Counted from the stretch's first letter, positions 17,901-27,419 are shown. The stretch is DNA of 64,000 bases from Alloalcanivorax marinus (GCF_016785095.1 NZ_JAEKJB010000006.1:1-64000); one strand, 5' to 3'. The notes: a model not told the origin generated them from the letters alone. Numbers and translations: made by a program.

Positions 17901-19654
17901 AGGTCCGGCCCCATGCTCAGGTGCAGGCGCCAGTCGCGGTGTTCCTGGACGCCACGGGCCAGATCCACCCGGATCGGCCCCAGCGGCGAGCGCCAGCGCA
18001 CCCCGAAGCCGGCGCTGCGGCGGATCTCATAGTCGTCGAAATCGTTGAAGGCGTTACCGGCGTCGGAGAACACCGCCATGCTCCAGCGCTCGGTGATCGG
18101 GTAGTCGTATTCCACGCTGCCCACCAGCAGGTGGCGGCCGCCGGTGACGTCGCCGTCGTCATTTTCCGGGCCCAGCGATTCATAGGCGAAGCCTCGCACG
18201 CTGGCGTCGCCGCCGGCGAAGAAACGCAGCGAGGCGGGCAGCTCGGTAACGTCCACCACGTCGGTGAAGCCGAATTCGCCACGGGTGATGAAGCGGCCCT
18301 TGAACACCGGCAGGATCAATTTGCCCCACAAATCGTACTGGGTGAAGGTGGCGGATGACGACAGCGCCTTGTGGGCGCCGCGCACCTTGCCGCCCAGGCG
18401 CCAGCCGAAACGCGGGTGTACCGGATCATCGGATTTGACGCGGCTGAGCTGGAAGCCGGGGATCACCAGCTCCGCCTGGTCCACCTGATCGGCCACGTTG
18501 TAGGTTTCGCGCAGGTATTCCAGGGACGGCGTGGCGATCCAGCCGGATTCCAGCTTGAGGATGTAGTCGGCGCCGACACTGAGTTTTTCGCTTTCGCTGG
18601 TGTCGGTGTCCTCGTTGACATAGCTGGTGCGCAGTTCCAGCTTCTCGTTGAGCGGATCGCTGAGCGGGATGGTGTAGCCGGCGCCGACCCCCTGGCGCAC
18701 GCTGGACAGCTCGGTTTCCGCCCGCGCCGTGTGGCCGGCGGCGTTAAGGCGCCGGTTCTCCACCCCCAGACGCAGACGCGGGCCGGTATCGGTGCTGATG
18801 CCGGCCCCGGCCAGCAGCGCCCATTCGTTGCGCGGGCTGAAATGCACGGTCACGTCGATGGTGTGCCGTTGCGGGTCCGGTTCGCCGCGCTCCACGCGCA
18901 CCGCGCTGAAGTAGCCGGCCCCCAGGTAAGCCTGCTGGGTGGTCAGCAGACGCTCGTTGCTGAACGGCTCACCGGACTGAAAGTTCAGGTAGGCGCGCAG
19001 CAGAGTGTCGTTGAGCTGGGCGTCACCGGCGAGGCTCACCTCGCCGAAGCGGTAGCGCGGGCCGCTGTCCACGTGCAGTACCACCCGGGCGCGATGGCGG
19101 TCGCGGTCCACTTCCAGCCGGTGGCGGCTGAGAACGCCTTCGGCGTAGCCACGGTTGATCAGCAGCTGCTGGAGGGTGCGTTTGAGGCTTTCGTACTGAT
19201 CGTGGCGCAGGCGTTCCCCTTCGCGCAGGGGGCTTTCGTCGAGCACGCGCTGGAACGCCGGATCGTTCGCCGCGTCGCCGCTCAATGCAACGTCCAGGGT
19301 TTCCACCAGGGTCGGCGGGCCCGGGTCCACGGTCAGCGTCAGGCGAAAGCAGTGTTCCTGGTCGGCGGCCTGGTAGTCCTGGGTCAGGCGCGGCTGGTAG
19401 AACCCCAGGGCCTGCAGGGCGCCTCGGGCGTCGTCGCGTACCTGGCGGCGGATCAGGGTTTGCTGGCCGGGGCCGGGTCGGCAGGGGTAGCGACCGAGGT
19501 CCACCAGGGTGCGGATGTTGGCCGCCACCGCTTCTGGCGGGTCGCCTTTCAAGATCAGGCCGGGGGTCTCATCGGCACGGGCCGGCGAGGTCAACGCCAG
19601 GCTGCCCAGAAAAATCAATGCCGTCAGGAATGCCTGGCTGTGAAAACTGCTCAT
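17897..19654 (-). CDS. tamA: Autotransporter assembly factor TamA (Omp85 family)
   Basis: This 585-residue outer-membrane protein has a signal peptide (MSSFHSQAFLTALIFLGSLALTSPARA-DE), POTRA domains (about 30-265) and a 16-strand barrel with Omp85 features (FFAGGDASVRGFAYESLGP, and an RVDLARG...LHLSMGPDL end). TamA with TamB supports insertion of a subset of outer-membrane proteins. The start at 19654 is chosen because the signal peptide begins there; longer in-frame starts add polar sequence. It lies 83 bp downstream of regA on the same strand. Confidence 0.95.
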   Translation of the reverse strand: MSSFHSQAFLTALIFLGSLALTSPARADETPGLILKGDPPEAVAANIRTLVDLGRYPCRPGPGQQTLIRRQVRDDARGALQALGFYQPRLTQDYQAADQEHCFRLTLTVDPGPPTLVETLDVALSGDAANDPAFQRVLDESPLREGERLRHDQYESLKRTLQQLLINRGYAEGVLSRHRLEVDRDRHRARVVLHVDSGPRYRFGEVSLAGDAQLNDTLLRAYLNFQSGEPFSNERLLTTQQAYLGAGYFSAVRVERGEPDPQRHTIDVTVHFSPRNEWALLAGAGISTDTGPRLRLGVENRRLNAAGHTARAETELSSVRQGVGAGYTIPLSDPLNEKLELRTSYVNEDTDTSESEKLSVGADYILKLESGWIATPSLEYLRETYNVADQVDQAELVIPGFQLSRVKSDDPVHPRFGWRLGGKVRGAHKALSSSATFTQYDLWGKLILPVFKGRFITRGEFGFTDVVDVTELPASLRFFAGGDASVRGFAYESLGPENDDGDVTGGRHLLVGSVEYDYPITERWSMAVFSDAGNAFNDFDDYEIRRSAGFGVRWRSPLGPIRVDLARGVQEHRDWRLHLSMGPDL

Positions 19655-19737
19655 CGACCGCCTTACTTGGTCCCGGTCCGTGGGGGAAACACCACATTGT
19701 CGGTACGGCGCTGCCCTGGAGCAAGCCCGGGCAACGT

Positions 19738-20289
19738 TCAATCGCGCTGGAAATGCGTCGGGCTGGGGCGTTTTTTAAGGCGCCGTTGCAGGGTGCGGCG
19801 GTGGATGCCGAGCGCTTGCGCCGCCCGGGAGATATTGCCCTGGTGGGCGTCAAGAACCCGTTGAATGTGTTCCCATTCCAGGCGCTGCAGGGAGGGGGGC
19901 GCGTCCGGCAGGCTGTCCAGGTCCGAGGGGTCGCGCTCCAGGGCGTCGAGGATATCGCCGACGCTGGCCGGCTTGGTCAGGTAGTTGTGGGCGCCCCGTC
20001 GGGTGGCGGCCACCGCTGCGGCGATGCTGCCGTAGCCGGTGAGCACGATGACCCGGCAATCGGGAAAACGGTCCAGCAGCGGCGTGATCAGGTCCAGGCC
20101 GTTGTCGGTGCCCAGATTCTGGTCGAGCACCGCCGCGTCCAGGGTCGGCAACGCGTCGAGCAGCCGCCGGGCCTGTTCCAGGTCGGCGGCCCAGTGGGTT
20201 TCGCAGCCGTGGCGGGCCAGGGCGCGGCGGGTCTGGTTCGCCAGCAGGTCGTCGTCTTCCAGCAGCAGCAGGGATTCAGGCGTGGTCAT
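19738..20289 (-). CDS. regA: RegA/PrrA/ActR-type response regulator
   Basis: This 183-residue protein has a receiver domain (acidic EDDD at 11-14, phospho-acceptor Asp56 in LDQNLG, LTGYGS, and LTKPAS with the conserved Lys) and a C-terminal Fis-like helix-turn-helix ([23 protein letters not shown]). The HRRTLQR segment is typical of the RegA/PrrA/ActR/RoxR redox regulators, which control respiration, oxidases and carbon or nitrogen metabolism. It overlaps the kinase gene by 14 bp. The cioAB genes at 55.4-57.8 kb are plausible regulon members by family precedent (inference). Confidence 0.9.
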   Translation of the reverse strand: MTTPESLLLLEDDDLLANQTRRALARHGCETHWAADLEQARRLLDALPTLDAAVLDQNLGTDNGLDLITPLLDRFPDCRVIVLTGYGSIAAAVAATRRGAHNYLTKPASVGDILDALERDPSDLDSLPDAPPSLQRLEWEHIQRVLDAHQGNISRAAQALGIHRRTLQRRLKKRPSPTHFQRD

Positions 20290-21487
20290 GGGTGGGTGCC
20301 TCCGGGCTCCACATAATCCGGGCCTGGCTCCACTGGTGATGGAAATCCAGGGTCAGGGTGGCGCCGAGGGTAGCCAGGGTGGTTTCCACCAGCGCCAGAC
20401 CGATGCCCAGGCCTTCGCGGTCCCGGTTGCGTTCGTGGCGTGGGCCATCGTCGCTGACCTGCAGCAGGGCCCGGCGCCCATCATTCTCGAGCCGCAGCAC
20501 CAGGTGTTCGGCGCCGGCGTCGATGGCGTTATAGCCCAGGTTGGCGAGTACCCGGAACCAGGCCGGCGCGTCCTGGAATTCGGTGTTCTGGGAGCCTTCC
20601 ACGGTCAGGGTAAGGGTCGGGCACAGGTGCCGCAGGTGCTGGCGCAACCGCTCGCCGAGTTCCTGATAATGGCATTGCTCCGGTGGTTCGCTGGTGTCGG
20701 TTTGGCGCAGCCGGTCCGCCAGCCGCCGTGCCAGGGTTTCGATTTGCGCCAGGTCTTCCCGGGTGGCATCGGGCAGGCCCGGTTCCTGGCCGGCGTTGTC
20801 GGCCAGCATCACCAGGCTGCTCAGCGGCGTGTTCAGTTCATGGGCCTGGTGGGCCAGGGTGGCGGCCACCTGGTAGAGCCGTTCCCGGCGGCCGGCCAGT
20901 TCCAGCAGCCGTTCCTGCTGACGTTGCTGTTCCCGGCTCAGGGACTGGATCACCTGGCCCAGCAGGGTCAGCACCACGGCCAGGGCGGCGAATACCACCG
21001 CCATGCCCAGGCCATGGGTGGGGCTCAGCTCACGGCTCAGGGCGTGCAGGGTGGAGTGCGGGGCCGGCGCGCTGTGCCACAGGCCCACCACGGTATAGCC
21101 GAGCAGGGTCATCGCCAGCAGCGACCAGGCCGCCCTGGGGGGAAGGGTCAGCGCGGCGAGCAGCAGGGGCACCAATAAATAGAAGGACAGCGGATTGGCG
21201 GCGCCGCCCAGTTGCCGTACCAGGGCGAGCATCAGCAGCAGGTCCAGGGCCAGTTCGATCCCCAGCATGAGCCGTTGCCGGGGCGGTGTCAGGTTCAGGG
21301 TGCACACCGCCAGCAAGCTGGGCAGCAGCAGGGCGGCAAGACCGGCTAGCAGAGCCGGTGGCGGCAACAGATCCGGGGAGAAGCGTGGCAGGGTCAGAAG
21401 TGCCAGCGCCAGGCACACCACCAGCAGGCTGCGCAGGGCGATCAGGCGGCGTCGCCAGGTTCTGTGCGGGTTGGGGTAGGTGGTCAT
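20276..21487 (-). CDS. regB: RegB/PrrB/RoxS-type redox sensor histidine kinase
   Basis: This 403-residue membrane kinase has about six N-terminal hydrophobic helices. The GGAANP motif at about 94-99 matches the GGxxNPF quinone-sensing signature of RegB/PrrB, though with Leu in the Phe place. The H-box is [15 protein letters not shown] (phospho-His about 216), followed by an N-box LGYNAIDAG and [17 protein letters not shown]. RegB responds to respiratory quinone redox state. The start at 21487 is preferred because further extension runs into a stem-loop repeat. Confidence 0.9.
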   Translation of the reverse strand: MTTYPNPHRTWRRRLIALRSLLVVCLALALLTLPRFSPDLLPPPALLAGLAALLLPSLLAVCTLNLTPPRQRLMLGIELALDLLLMLALVRQLGGAANPLSFYLLVPLLLAALTLPPRAAWSLLAMTLLGYTVVGLWHSAPAPHSTLHALSRELSPTHGLGMAVVFAALAVVLTLLGQVIQSLSREQQRQQERLLELAGRRERLYQVAATLAHQAHELNTPLSSLVMLADNAGQEPGLPDATREDLAQIETLARRLADRLRQTDTSEPPEQCHYQELGERLRQHLRHLCPTLTLTVEGSQNTEFQDAPAWFRVLANLGYNAIDAGAEHLVLRLENDGRRALLQVSDDGPRHERNRDREGLGIGLALVETTLATLGATLTLDFHHQWSQARIMWSPEAPTHDHA

Positions 21488-21559
21488 GGGGGGGATTGTA
21501 GCCGGGTTCGGGGTGGGTTGGTGCGGCGTTTTGTCGCAGGTGGTTCTCTCCAGAAGGCC

Positions 21560-21670
21560 GCGTCTCGGTGCGGTCCCCCTTTCCGGGAACGCCGTGAACC
21601 CGTCCATGGGGGCTCCCGGTCAAACATCCTGTTTGACAGGGTCCCGGAAAGGGGGACCGCACCGAGACGC
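21560..21670. repeat. Long stem-loop element, copy 3 (29-bp perfect arms, 53-nt loop)
   Basis: Bases 21560-21588 are perfectly complementary to 21642-21670, separated by exactly 53 nt. Read on the minus strand, the loop aligns with copies 1 and 2 (AACAGGATGTTTGA, GGGAGCC, GGACG, CGGCGT in the same order). It is flanked by TTCTCTCCAGAAGG on the left, as copy 1 is. It fills most of the 252-bp gap between regB and the methyltransferase gene. Confidence 0.9.
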
Positions 21671-21739
21671 TTCGAGGAAAACCGCGACGGTGTGAGGCCT
21701 TCCCGGCGGTGGGGAGGGCTGGCTACGCGGCAGGGGCGG

Positions 21740-22357
21740 TTATCGGGGTTTGGCGGTGCCTTCGAGGAATTCCTGGACCAGGCCGGGGATTTTGGGGTGG
21801 TCGAAGACGCGGGTGCCGGCGAGGTCGAAGCCGGCGGCGGCGAGGGTGTCGGCGGTGGGACGGTCGAGCTGGCAGCCGCAGGCCAGGTGGCGCCACACCG
21901 GGTTGAGGCGGCGTTGCCAGCGGAGTACGCGGGGGCGGTGGCTGGCGACGTGCTCGAGCACCAGCAACTCGCCGTGGTCGGCGAGCACGCGGCGCATTTC
22001 CCGGGCGGCGCGGGCCGGGTCGGGGATGGTGCAGAGCACCAGGCAGGCGACCACGGTGTCGAAGTGGCCGTCCGGGTAGGGCAACTGGTGGGCGTCGCCT
22101 TGCAGCAAATGAAAGCGTTCCGGTGACCGCGCCTGGTCGCGGGCGCGGCCGGCCCGCGCCAGCAGGGCGACGTCCGGCTCCAGGCCGTGGATCTCGGTGG
22201 CGGCGTCGCCATAGAGCGGCAGGTTGGCGCCGTTGCCGACGCCGATTTCCAGTACCCGGCCGCGGGCGTGGCGGATCAGGCGCTGGCGGTCCCGGTACAG
22301 GGCCCGGGTGGCGCGGTCGAGCAGCGGTGGGAAGATCCGTTCGCTATAAAAGCCCAT
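21740..22357 (-). CDS. Class I SAM-dependent methyltransferase (UbiE-like)
   Basis: This 205-residue methyltransferase has motif I VLEIGVGNGANLPLYG (about 35-50), an acidic ribose-binding residue in GLEPD, motif II DGHFDTVVACLVLCTIPDP and motif III VLADHGELLVLEHV. The C-terminal half (WRHLACGCQLDRPTADTL...AGF) resembles the METTL7/UbiE-like group of small methyltransferases acting on lipids or thiols. The substrate is unknown. It lies 13 bp after the PA4642-like gene and is likely co-transcribed with it. Confidence 0.85.
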   Translation of the reverse strand: MGFYSERIFPPLLDRATRALYRDRQRLIRHARGRVLEIGVGNGANLPLYGDAATEIHGLEPDVALLARAGRARDQARSPERFHLLQGDAHQLPYPDGHFDTVVACLVLCTIPDPARAAREMRRVLADHGELLVLEHVASHRPRVLRWQRRLNPVWRHLACGCQLDRPTADTLAAAGFDLAGTRVFDHPKIPGLVQEFLEGTAKPR

Positions 22358-22370
22358 GGTGCCGCCGGTG

Positions 22371-22664
22371 TCAGGCGCCGGCCCGTTCGAGGATGGCCAC
22401 GAACGGTTCGCTCTTGCCGTGGCCGCGCACGATGTCCAGCAGGGTACGGCCCTGGGTGTCGGTGGCGCGAAGATCGCGGCCCTGTTCCTGGAAGAACGCC
22501 ACGAAGCGTTCGAAGTCCTCCACGCGCAGGGCGCGGTAGGCCTTGAGCAGAACGTGGAAATCCGGGTTCTCGCCATCTTCCGGCGGGAAGTCCAGGAACA
22601 CCTTGATCTGCTCGTCGGTCATCGGCTCGCCGATGACTTTTTGTTTGTCCTTGCGTTCAGCCAT
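22371..22664 (-). CDS. PA4642-like conserved hypothetical protein
   Basis: This 97-residue acidic protein begins MAERKDKQKVIGEPMTDEQIKVFLD and is of the small conserved type typified by P. aeruginosa PA4642. It has no signal peptide or membrane segment. The C-terminal part (TDTQGRTLLDIVRGHGKSEPFVAIL) resembles a single ankyrin-like helix pair. Function is unknown. The start at 22664 is the first Met of the conserved region. The methyltransferase gene follows 13 bp downstream. Confidence 0.8.
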   Translation of the reverse strand: MAERKDKQKVIGEPMTDEQIKVFLDFPPEDGENPDFHVLLKAYRALRVEDFERFVAFFQEQGRDLRATDTQGRTLLDIVRGHGKSEPFVAILERAGA

Positions 22665-22833
22665 GGAAATACCTTGGTCCAGCCTGATGATTCGGGGCCG
22701 GAGATTATAGGTGCGGGACGGTTCGATTGACACCGCCAGGGGCGGGCGGGTGTCGGGGAAGGGGGTTCGGCTGGGGCGGCCCGGGTGCCGGCGGGGATTT
22801 CCGAGCCGGCGCGGACGCCGGCCCGGCTCCGCA

Positions 22834-23211
22834 TTACTGCGCCATATCCTTGAGTTTCTTGAGCGGGCGTACCTTGACCACGGTGCGCGCCGGCTTGGCG
22901 GCGAAGGTGGTTTCCTCGCCGGTGAACGGGTTGATGCCCTTGCGTGCCTTGGTGGCCGGTTTCTTCTGGGTGACCGCCTTGAACAGACCCGGCAGGGTGA
23001 ATTGGCCGGCGCCGCCACGTTTCTTGAGATGGCCTTCCATGATTTCGGTCAGCTCATCGAAAACGCCGTTGACGTCCTTCTTGGTGAGACCGGTTTTGTC
23101 GCTGATCTGAGTGATGATCTGGGACTTGGTCATCGGCTCGGCGATGGCCTTGACCCGACGCGTGGTGGATGCCGTGGCGGCCTTCTTCGCCGCTTTTTTC
23201 TTTGCAGCCAT
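22834..23211 (-). CDS. HU/IHF-family DNA-binding protein with basic N-terminal tail
   Basis: This 125-residue histone-like protein has a Lys/Ala-rich tail (MAAKKKAAKKAATAS) ahead of the HU fold (about 28-120: MTKSQIITQISDKTGLTKKDVNGVFDELTEIM, the FTLPGLFKAV strand, the DNA-binding arm RKGINPFTGEETTF and AKPARTVVKVRP). HU-family proteins bend DNA and shape the nucleoid. The arm residues R and NPFTGEE are intact. The longer basic tail is reminiscent of proteobacterial HU-like proteins with histone H1-like extensions. Confidence 0.9.
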   Translation of the reverse strand: MAAKKKAAKKAATASTTRRVKAIAEPMTKSQIITQISDKTGLTKKDVNGVFDELTEIMEGHLKKRGGAGQFTLPGLFKAVTQKKPATKARKGINPFTGEETTFAAKPARTVVKVRPLKKLKDMAQ

Positions 23212-23438
23212 AGGATCGCTTACCCCTTAGGTTAGTGACTTTCTGCGATGAATGAATGTTCGCTTGCCTGTCAGGAGCGCCCCGGGATAGGGAGCCTCTG
23301 ATTGGGTGCGCATCCAGTTATATGCCAAGCAAAACCCGGGTACAAGGCGTCCAGACCCTATTTTTTGTGTGTTTCGGCACGGATTGGCATTCATGAGGGC
23401 AGCCTGGCGCGGGGTTAGCAGGTCCAACCCCGAATCGC

Positions 23439-23444
23439 TATACT
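23439..23444 (+). promoter_or_regulatory. aspS: Probable -10 element upstream of aspS
   Basis: TATACT lies 71 bp before the aspS start; no good -35 is visible, so confidence is limited. The surrounding gene-free stretch 23212-23515 (304 bp) separates the divergent HU-like and aspS genes. It is locally AT-richer around 23320-23400 and should hold both promoters; no gene or repeat was seen in it. Confidence 0.45.
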
Positions 23445-23515
23445 AGGCCGCCTTTTCAGCCACCCCCGGCGGCGCCCGGCGGTGGTCTCATCGGATACAA
23501 CGACGGACAGTGGAA

Positions 23516-25279
23516 ATGCGAAGCCATTATTGCGGTGATTTGCGGGCCTCCCACGACGGGGAAACGGTACGGTTGTGTGGCTGGGTGCACCGCCGCCGCG
23601 ACCACGGCGGGGTGATCTTCCTGGATGTGCGCGACCGCACCGGCCTGGTGCAGGTGGTGTTCGATCCGGACACCGAGGACGCCTTCGCCCTGGCCGACAA
23701 GGTGCGCGGCGAATACGTGCTCCAGCTTGAAGGCCGGGTGCGTCTGCGCGACGAGGCGGTTCGCAATCCGCGCATGGATACCGGTGACATCGAGGTGCTG
23801 GGCAAGAGCCTGACCATCCTCAATGAAGCCCAGACGCCGCCGTTCGAGCTGGACGAATACTCCGCCGCCGGCGAGGAGGTGCGCCTCAAGTACCGCTACC
23901 TGGATCTGCGTCGTCCGGAGGCGCTGAAGCGCTTCCAGTTCCGTTCGCGGCTCACCCACGCGGTGCGCGCCCATCTGGAAGGCCAGGGTTTCATGGACGT
24001 GGAAACGCCGATCCTGACCCGGGCCACCCCGGAAGGCGCCCGCGATTATCTGGTGCCGAGCCGCACCCACGCCGGCAGTTTCTTCGCGCTGCCGCAGTCG
24101 CCGCAGCTGTTCAAGCAGCTTCTGATGGTGGCCGGTTTCGACCGCTACTACCAGATCGCCAAGTGCTTCCGCGACGAGGACCTGCGTGCCGACCGCCAGC
24201 CGGAATTCACCCAGATCGATCTGGAGGCGTCCTTCGTCGAGGAGGAGGACATCATGGCGATCACCGAGGCCATGGTGAAAAGCGTGTTCAAGGACATGCT
24301 CGACGTGACGCTGCCCGAATTCCCGCGCATGACCTATGAAGAGGCGATGCGTCGCTATGGCTCCGACAAGCCGGATCTGCGCGTGCCCATGGAGTTGATC
24401 GACATCGCCGACCTGATGGACGGGGTGGAGTTCAAGGTGTTCGCCGGCCCGGCCAAGGACCCGAAAGGCCGGGTGGTGGCCATGAAGGTGCCCGGTGGCG
24501 GTGACCTGTCGCGCAAGGAAATCGACGAGTACACCAAGTTCGTCGGCATCTATGGCGCCAAGGGCCTGGCCTACATCAAGGTCAACGACCTGGACGCCGG
24601 TGCCGAGGGGCTGCAGTCGCCGATCCTCAAGTTCCTCACCGAGGAGGCGATCCAGGGCATCCTGGAGCGCACCGGCGCGGCCACCGGCGATCTGATTTTC
24701 TTCGGGGCCGACAAGGCCAAGGTGGTCAACGAGGCGATTGGCGCGTTGCGCGTCAAGGTCGGCCACGAACGCGGCCTGGCCCAGGGCGAGTGGGCGCCGC
24801 TGTGGGTGGTGGACTTCCCCATGTTCGAGGAGGAGGACGGCCGCTACTACGCGCTGCACCATCCGTTCACCATGCCCAAGTGCGATCCGCAAGAGCTCAA
24901 GAGCAACCCGGAAGGCGCCCTGTCGCGTGCCTATGACATGGTGCTCAACGGCACCGAGCTGGGCGGCGGTTCAATCCGTATCCACCGTCCGGACATGCAG
25001 CGGGCGGTGTTCGAGGCGCTGGGCATCAGCGATCAGGAAGCGGACGAGAAATTCGGCTTCCTGCTGGATGGCCTCAAATACGGCGCGCCGCCCCATGGCG
25101 GCCTGGCCTTCGGCCTGGACCGCATGGTGATGCTGATGACCGGCGGCGAATCGATCCGCGACGTGATCGCCTTCCCGAAAACCCAGACCGCCGCCTGCCT
25201 GATGACCGACGCGCCGTCGCCGGTGGATAATCAGCAGCTTCGGGAAGTGGGTATCCAGGTTCGTAAGGACGATAATTAA
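23516..25279 (+). CDS. aspS: Aspartyl-tRNA synthetase
   Basis: This 587-residue class II synthetase has an N-terminal OB anticodon-binding domain ([32 protein letters not shown]), motif 1, motif 2 ([21 protein letters not shown]), the bacterial GAD insertion (about 290-420) and motif 3 ([15 protein letters not shown]). ATG 23516 matches the E. coli start; a GTG two codons earlier is in frame. Whether it is discriminating or also charges tRNA-Asn cannot be told from sequence alone. It heads the conserved aspS-yebC-ruvCAB block. Confidence 0.98.
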   Translation: MRSHYCGDLRASHDGETVRLCGWVHRRRDHGGVIFLDVRDRTGLVQVVFDPDTEDAFALADKVRGEYVLQLEGRVRLRDEAVRNPRMDTGDIEVLGKSLTILNEAQTPPFELDEYSAAGEEVRLKYRYLDLRRPEALKRFQFRSRLTHAVRAHLEGQGFMDVETPILTRATPEGARDYLVPSRTHAGSFFALPQSPQLFKQLLMVAGFDRYYQIAKCFRDEDLRADRQPEFTQIDLEASFVEEEDIMAITEAMVKSVFKDMLDVTLPEFPRMTYEEAMRRYGSDKPDLRVPMELIDIADLMDGVEFKVFAGPAKDPKGRVVAMKVPGGGDLSRKEIDEYTKFVGIYGAKGLAYIKVNDLDAGAEGLQSPILKFLTEEAIQGILERTGAATGDLIFFGADKAKVVNEAIGALRVKVGHERGLAQGEWAPLWVVDFPMFEEEDGRYYALHHPFTMPKCDPQELKSNPEGALSRAYDMVLNGTELGGGSIRIHRPDMQRAVFEALGISDQEADEKFGFLLDGLKYGAPPHGGLAFGLDRMVMLMTGGESIRDVIAFPKTQTAACLMTDAPSPVDNQQLREVGIQVRKDDN

Positions 25280-25286
25280 AGCGCTG

Positions 25287-25373
25287 ACACGCTTGCACGT
25301 ATCACGCCGGCACGCTAAAACCGCGGGCCTCGATCAACAGCGTGCGAGCATGCAAGCGTGTTGCGTGCAAGCG
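25287..25373 (+). promoter_or_regulatory. Competing inverted repeats in the yebC leader
   Basis: The left arm 25287-25299 (ACACGCTTGCACG) can pair with either of two near-copies on the right: TGCAAGCGTGT at 25351-25361 or CGTGCAAGCG at 25364-25373. The second copy abuts the yebC Shine-Dalgarno (GGAGG 25373-25377). A third stem, GCACGCT 25310-25316 with AGCGTGC 25339-25345, sits between. The arrangement could be a leader switch or simply the aspS terminator region; there is no T-tract. Confidence 0.5.
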
Positions 25374-25383
25374 GAGGTTATTT

Positions 25384-26118
25384 ATGGCCGGTCATAGTAA
25401 ATGGGCCAATATCAAGCACCGTAAGGCGGCTCAGGACGCCAAGCGGGGCAAGATCTTCACCAAACTGATTCGCGAGATCACCGTCGCCGCCCGCATGGGC
25501 GGCGCGGAGATCAACGACAACCCGCGCCTGCGCGCCGCGGTCGACAAGGCGCTCGGCAACAACATGACCCGGGACACCATCGACCGGGCCATCAAGCGCG
25601 GCGCTGGCGGTGACGACACCTCCAACATGGAGGAGATCACCTACGAAGGCTACGGCAAGAACGGCGTGGCGGTACTGGTGGAAACCATGACCGACAACGT
25701 CAACCGGACCGTCTCCGAGGTACGTCATGCCTTCTCCAAGTTCGGCGGCAACCTGGGCACCAGCGGCTCGGTGGCCTTTCTCTTCACCAAGCGTGGCGAG
25801 CTGTTCTTCGAGCCCGGCGTGGACGAAGAGAAGCTGATGGAAGCGGCCCTGGAGGCCGGCGCCGAGGACGTGGAAGAGAACGAGGACGGCAGCTATCTGG
25901 TGATCACCGCGCCGGACAAGAGCTTCGGCGAGGTGGTGGACGCCCTGCGCGAAGCGGGCCTGGAGCCGGCGGACGCGGAAGTCACCATGAGCCCCTCCAC
26001 CCGCGCCGACCTGGACGCCGACACCGCCGAGACGGTGAGCAAGATGATCGACCTGTTGGAAGACCTGGACGATGTCCAGAACGTCTACACCAACGCCAAC
26101 TGGCCGGATGAAGAATAA
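25384..26118 (+). CDS. yebC: YebC/TACO1-family protein
   Basis: This 244-residue protein has the invariant start [23 protein letters not shown], the [17 protein letters not shown] and [19 protein letters not shown] motifs, and the usual C-terminal D-rich end. Members are described as transcription regulators, and more recently as translation factors that help ribosomes through proline-rich or difficult stretches. Linkage to aspS and ruvC is the classical arrangement. ATG 25384 follows a GGAGG. Confidence 0.96.
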   Translation: MAGHSKWANIKHRKAAQDAKRGKIFTKLIREITVAARMGGAEINDNPRLRAAVDKALGNNMTRDTIDRAIKRGAGGDDTSNMEEITYEGYGKNGVAVLVETMTDNVNRTVSEVRHAFSKFGGNLGTSGSVAFLFTKRGELFFEPGVDEEKLMEAALEAGAEDVEENEDGSYLVITAPDKSFGEVVDALREAGLEPADAEVTMSPSTRADLDADTAETVSKMIDLLEDLDDVQNVYTNANWPDEE

Positions 26119-26123
26119 CCCTT

Positions 26124-26198
26124 TCGTGACTAAATCGGTACGCCGCCCGGTCGCTTCTACGGCGAGAATGCCATTGTAGGAGCGACTTTAGTCGCGAT
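26124..26198. repeat. Composite REP/BIME-like element
   Basis: A reverse long-form REP (26124-26160, with the TACGCCGCCCG block) and a forward short-form REP (about 26175-26198) flank a spacer ending in GCCATT, the same order as at 3174-3265. The degenerate half unit GGTCACTCCTAC follows at 26204-26215. Stem changes such as ACTTTAGTCGC suggest an older, drifting copy. Confidence 0.78.
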
Positions 26199-26231
26199 AC
26201 CGCGGTCACTCCTACTGGACATAAGAACAGC

Positions 26232-26259
26232 AGGCAGGTTAGATAGACCTGCCTTTTTT
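26232..26259 (+). terminator. Rho-independent terminator after yebC
   Basis: AGGCAGGT and ACCTGCCT form a perfect 8-bp stem with a 7-nt loop, followed directly by a run of T (26254-26259). It separates yebC from ruvC, so the two are probably transcribed independently despite their conserved order. Confidence 0.88.
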
Positions 26260-26281
26260 ATAGAGCGGCCACAGGCGCACC

Positions 26282-26800
26282 ATGACCATTCTGATGGGCA
26301 TCGACCCCGGCTCGCGCCACACCGGCTACGGGATCATCGAGCAGGTGGGAAATCGCACCACGGCGGTGGATTTCGGCACCATTCACACCACCGGTGTCGA
26401 AATGGCGCCGAGGCTGGGGGAGATTTTCGCCGGGCTGCGCCAGGTGATCGCCCTGCACCGGCCCGACGAAGTGAGCATCGAAAAGGTGTTCATGGCCCGC
26501 AACCCGGATTCCGCCCTGAAACTCGGCCAGGCCCGTGGCGCCGCCCTCACCGCGGTGGTGCAGGGCGGCGTGCCGGTGTTCGAGTATTCCGCCCGCCAGG
26601 TAAAGCAGGCGGTGGTGGGGCGCGGTGGCGCGGAAAAAGCGCAGGTGGCGGAAATGGTGCGCCATCTGCTGAAACTGGAAAAGCGCCCGCAATCGGACGC
26701 CGCCGACGCCCTGGCCATTGCCCTGTGCCACGCGCACATGCGCGTGTCCCTGGCGCGGCTGGGCGGCGCCACGGCGGTGCGGCGCGGACGGATACGGTGA
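26282..26800 (+). CDS. ruvC: Holliday-junction resolvase RuvC
   Basis: This 172-residue RNase H-fold nuclease cleaves Holliday junctions with RuvAB. Catalytic carboxylates are visible: Asp in [13 protein letters not shown] (residue 8), Glu in SIEKVFM (about 67), and the C-terminal pair in [16 protein letters not shown] 26282 matches the family start. ruvA begins 10 bp downstream. Confidence 0.97.
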   Translation: MTILMGIDPGSRHTGYGIIEQVGNRTTAVDFGTIHTTGVEMAPRLGEIFAGLRQVIALHRPDEVSIEKVFMARNPDSALKLGQARGAALTAVVQGGVPVFEYSARQVKQAVVGRGGAEKAQVAEMVRHLLKLEKRPQSDAADALAIALCHAHMRVSLARLGGATAVRRGRIR

Positions 26801-26810
26801 TCAGGCAGCC

Positions 26811-27413
26811 ATGATCGGACAACTGAAAGGCATACTCATCGAGAAGCGACCGCCCCAACTGCTGCTGGACGTGGGCGGCGTGGGCTACGAGGTGGAGGCG
26901 CCGATGACGGTGTTCTACGACCTGCCCGAAGCCGGTGGCGAGCTGTTGTTGCACACCCATTTCGTGGTGCGCGAGGACGCCCAGCTGCTGTTCGGGTTCG
27001 CCAGCCGCTACGAGCGCGAACTGTTCCGCAGCCTGATCAAGGTCAACGGCGTGGGGCCGAAGATGGCTCTGGCGATCCTTTCCGGCATCGAGGCGGACCG
27101 GCTGGCGGCCTGTATCCGTGACCAGGACACCACCTCCCTGGTGAAGGTGCCAGGCATCGGCAAGAAGACCGCGGAGCGGCTGGTCATCGAAATGTCCGAC
27201 CGGCTGGATAAGCTGGAGGGCGGGCCGGCGCGCCTGCCCGGGCCGGTGGTGCTGGACGGCGCGCCGGACGCCCGCGCCGACGCCATCGCCGCCCTGGAGG
27301 CTCTGGGCTACCGTAATAAGGAAGCGGCCGCCGCGGTGGGGCGCGCCGCCGATGACGGCGAGGCCGGTAGCGAGGAACTGATTCGCCGGGCCCTGCGAAC
27401 TCTGGCAAGGTGA
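26811..27413 (+). CDS. ruvA: Holliday-junction DNA helicase subunit RuvA
   Basis: This 200-residue subunit recognises the junction. It shows the N-terminal OB domain (MIGQLKGILIEKRPPQLLLDVGGVGYEV), two helix-hairpin-helix motifs (LIKVNGVGPKMALAIL and LVKVPGIGKKTAERLVIEM) and the C-terminal domain III (AIAALEALGYRNKEAAAAV) that contacts RuvB. ATG 26811 is the family start. ruvB follows after 6 bp. Confidence 0.97.
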   Translation: MIGQLKGILIEKRPPQLLLDVGGVGYEVEAPMTVFYDLPEAGGELLLHTHFVVREDAQLLFGFASRYERELFRSLIKVNGVGPKMALAILSGIEADRLAACIRDQDTTSLVKVPGIGKKTAERLVIEMSDRLDKLEGGPARLPGPVVLDGAPDARADAIAALEALGYRNKEAAAAVGRAADDGEAGSEELIRRALRTLAR

Positions 27414-27419
27414 TTTCCC

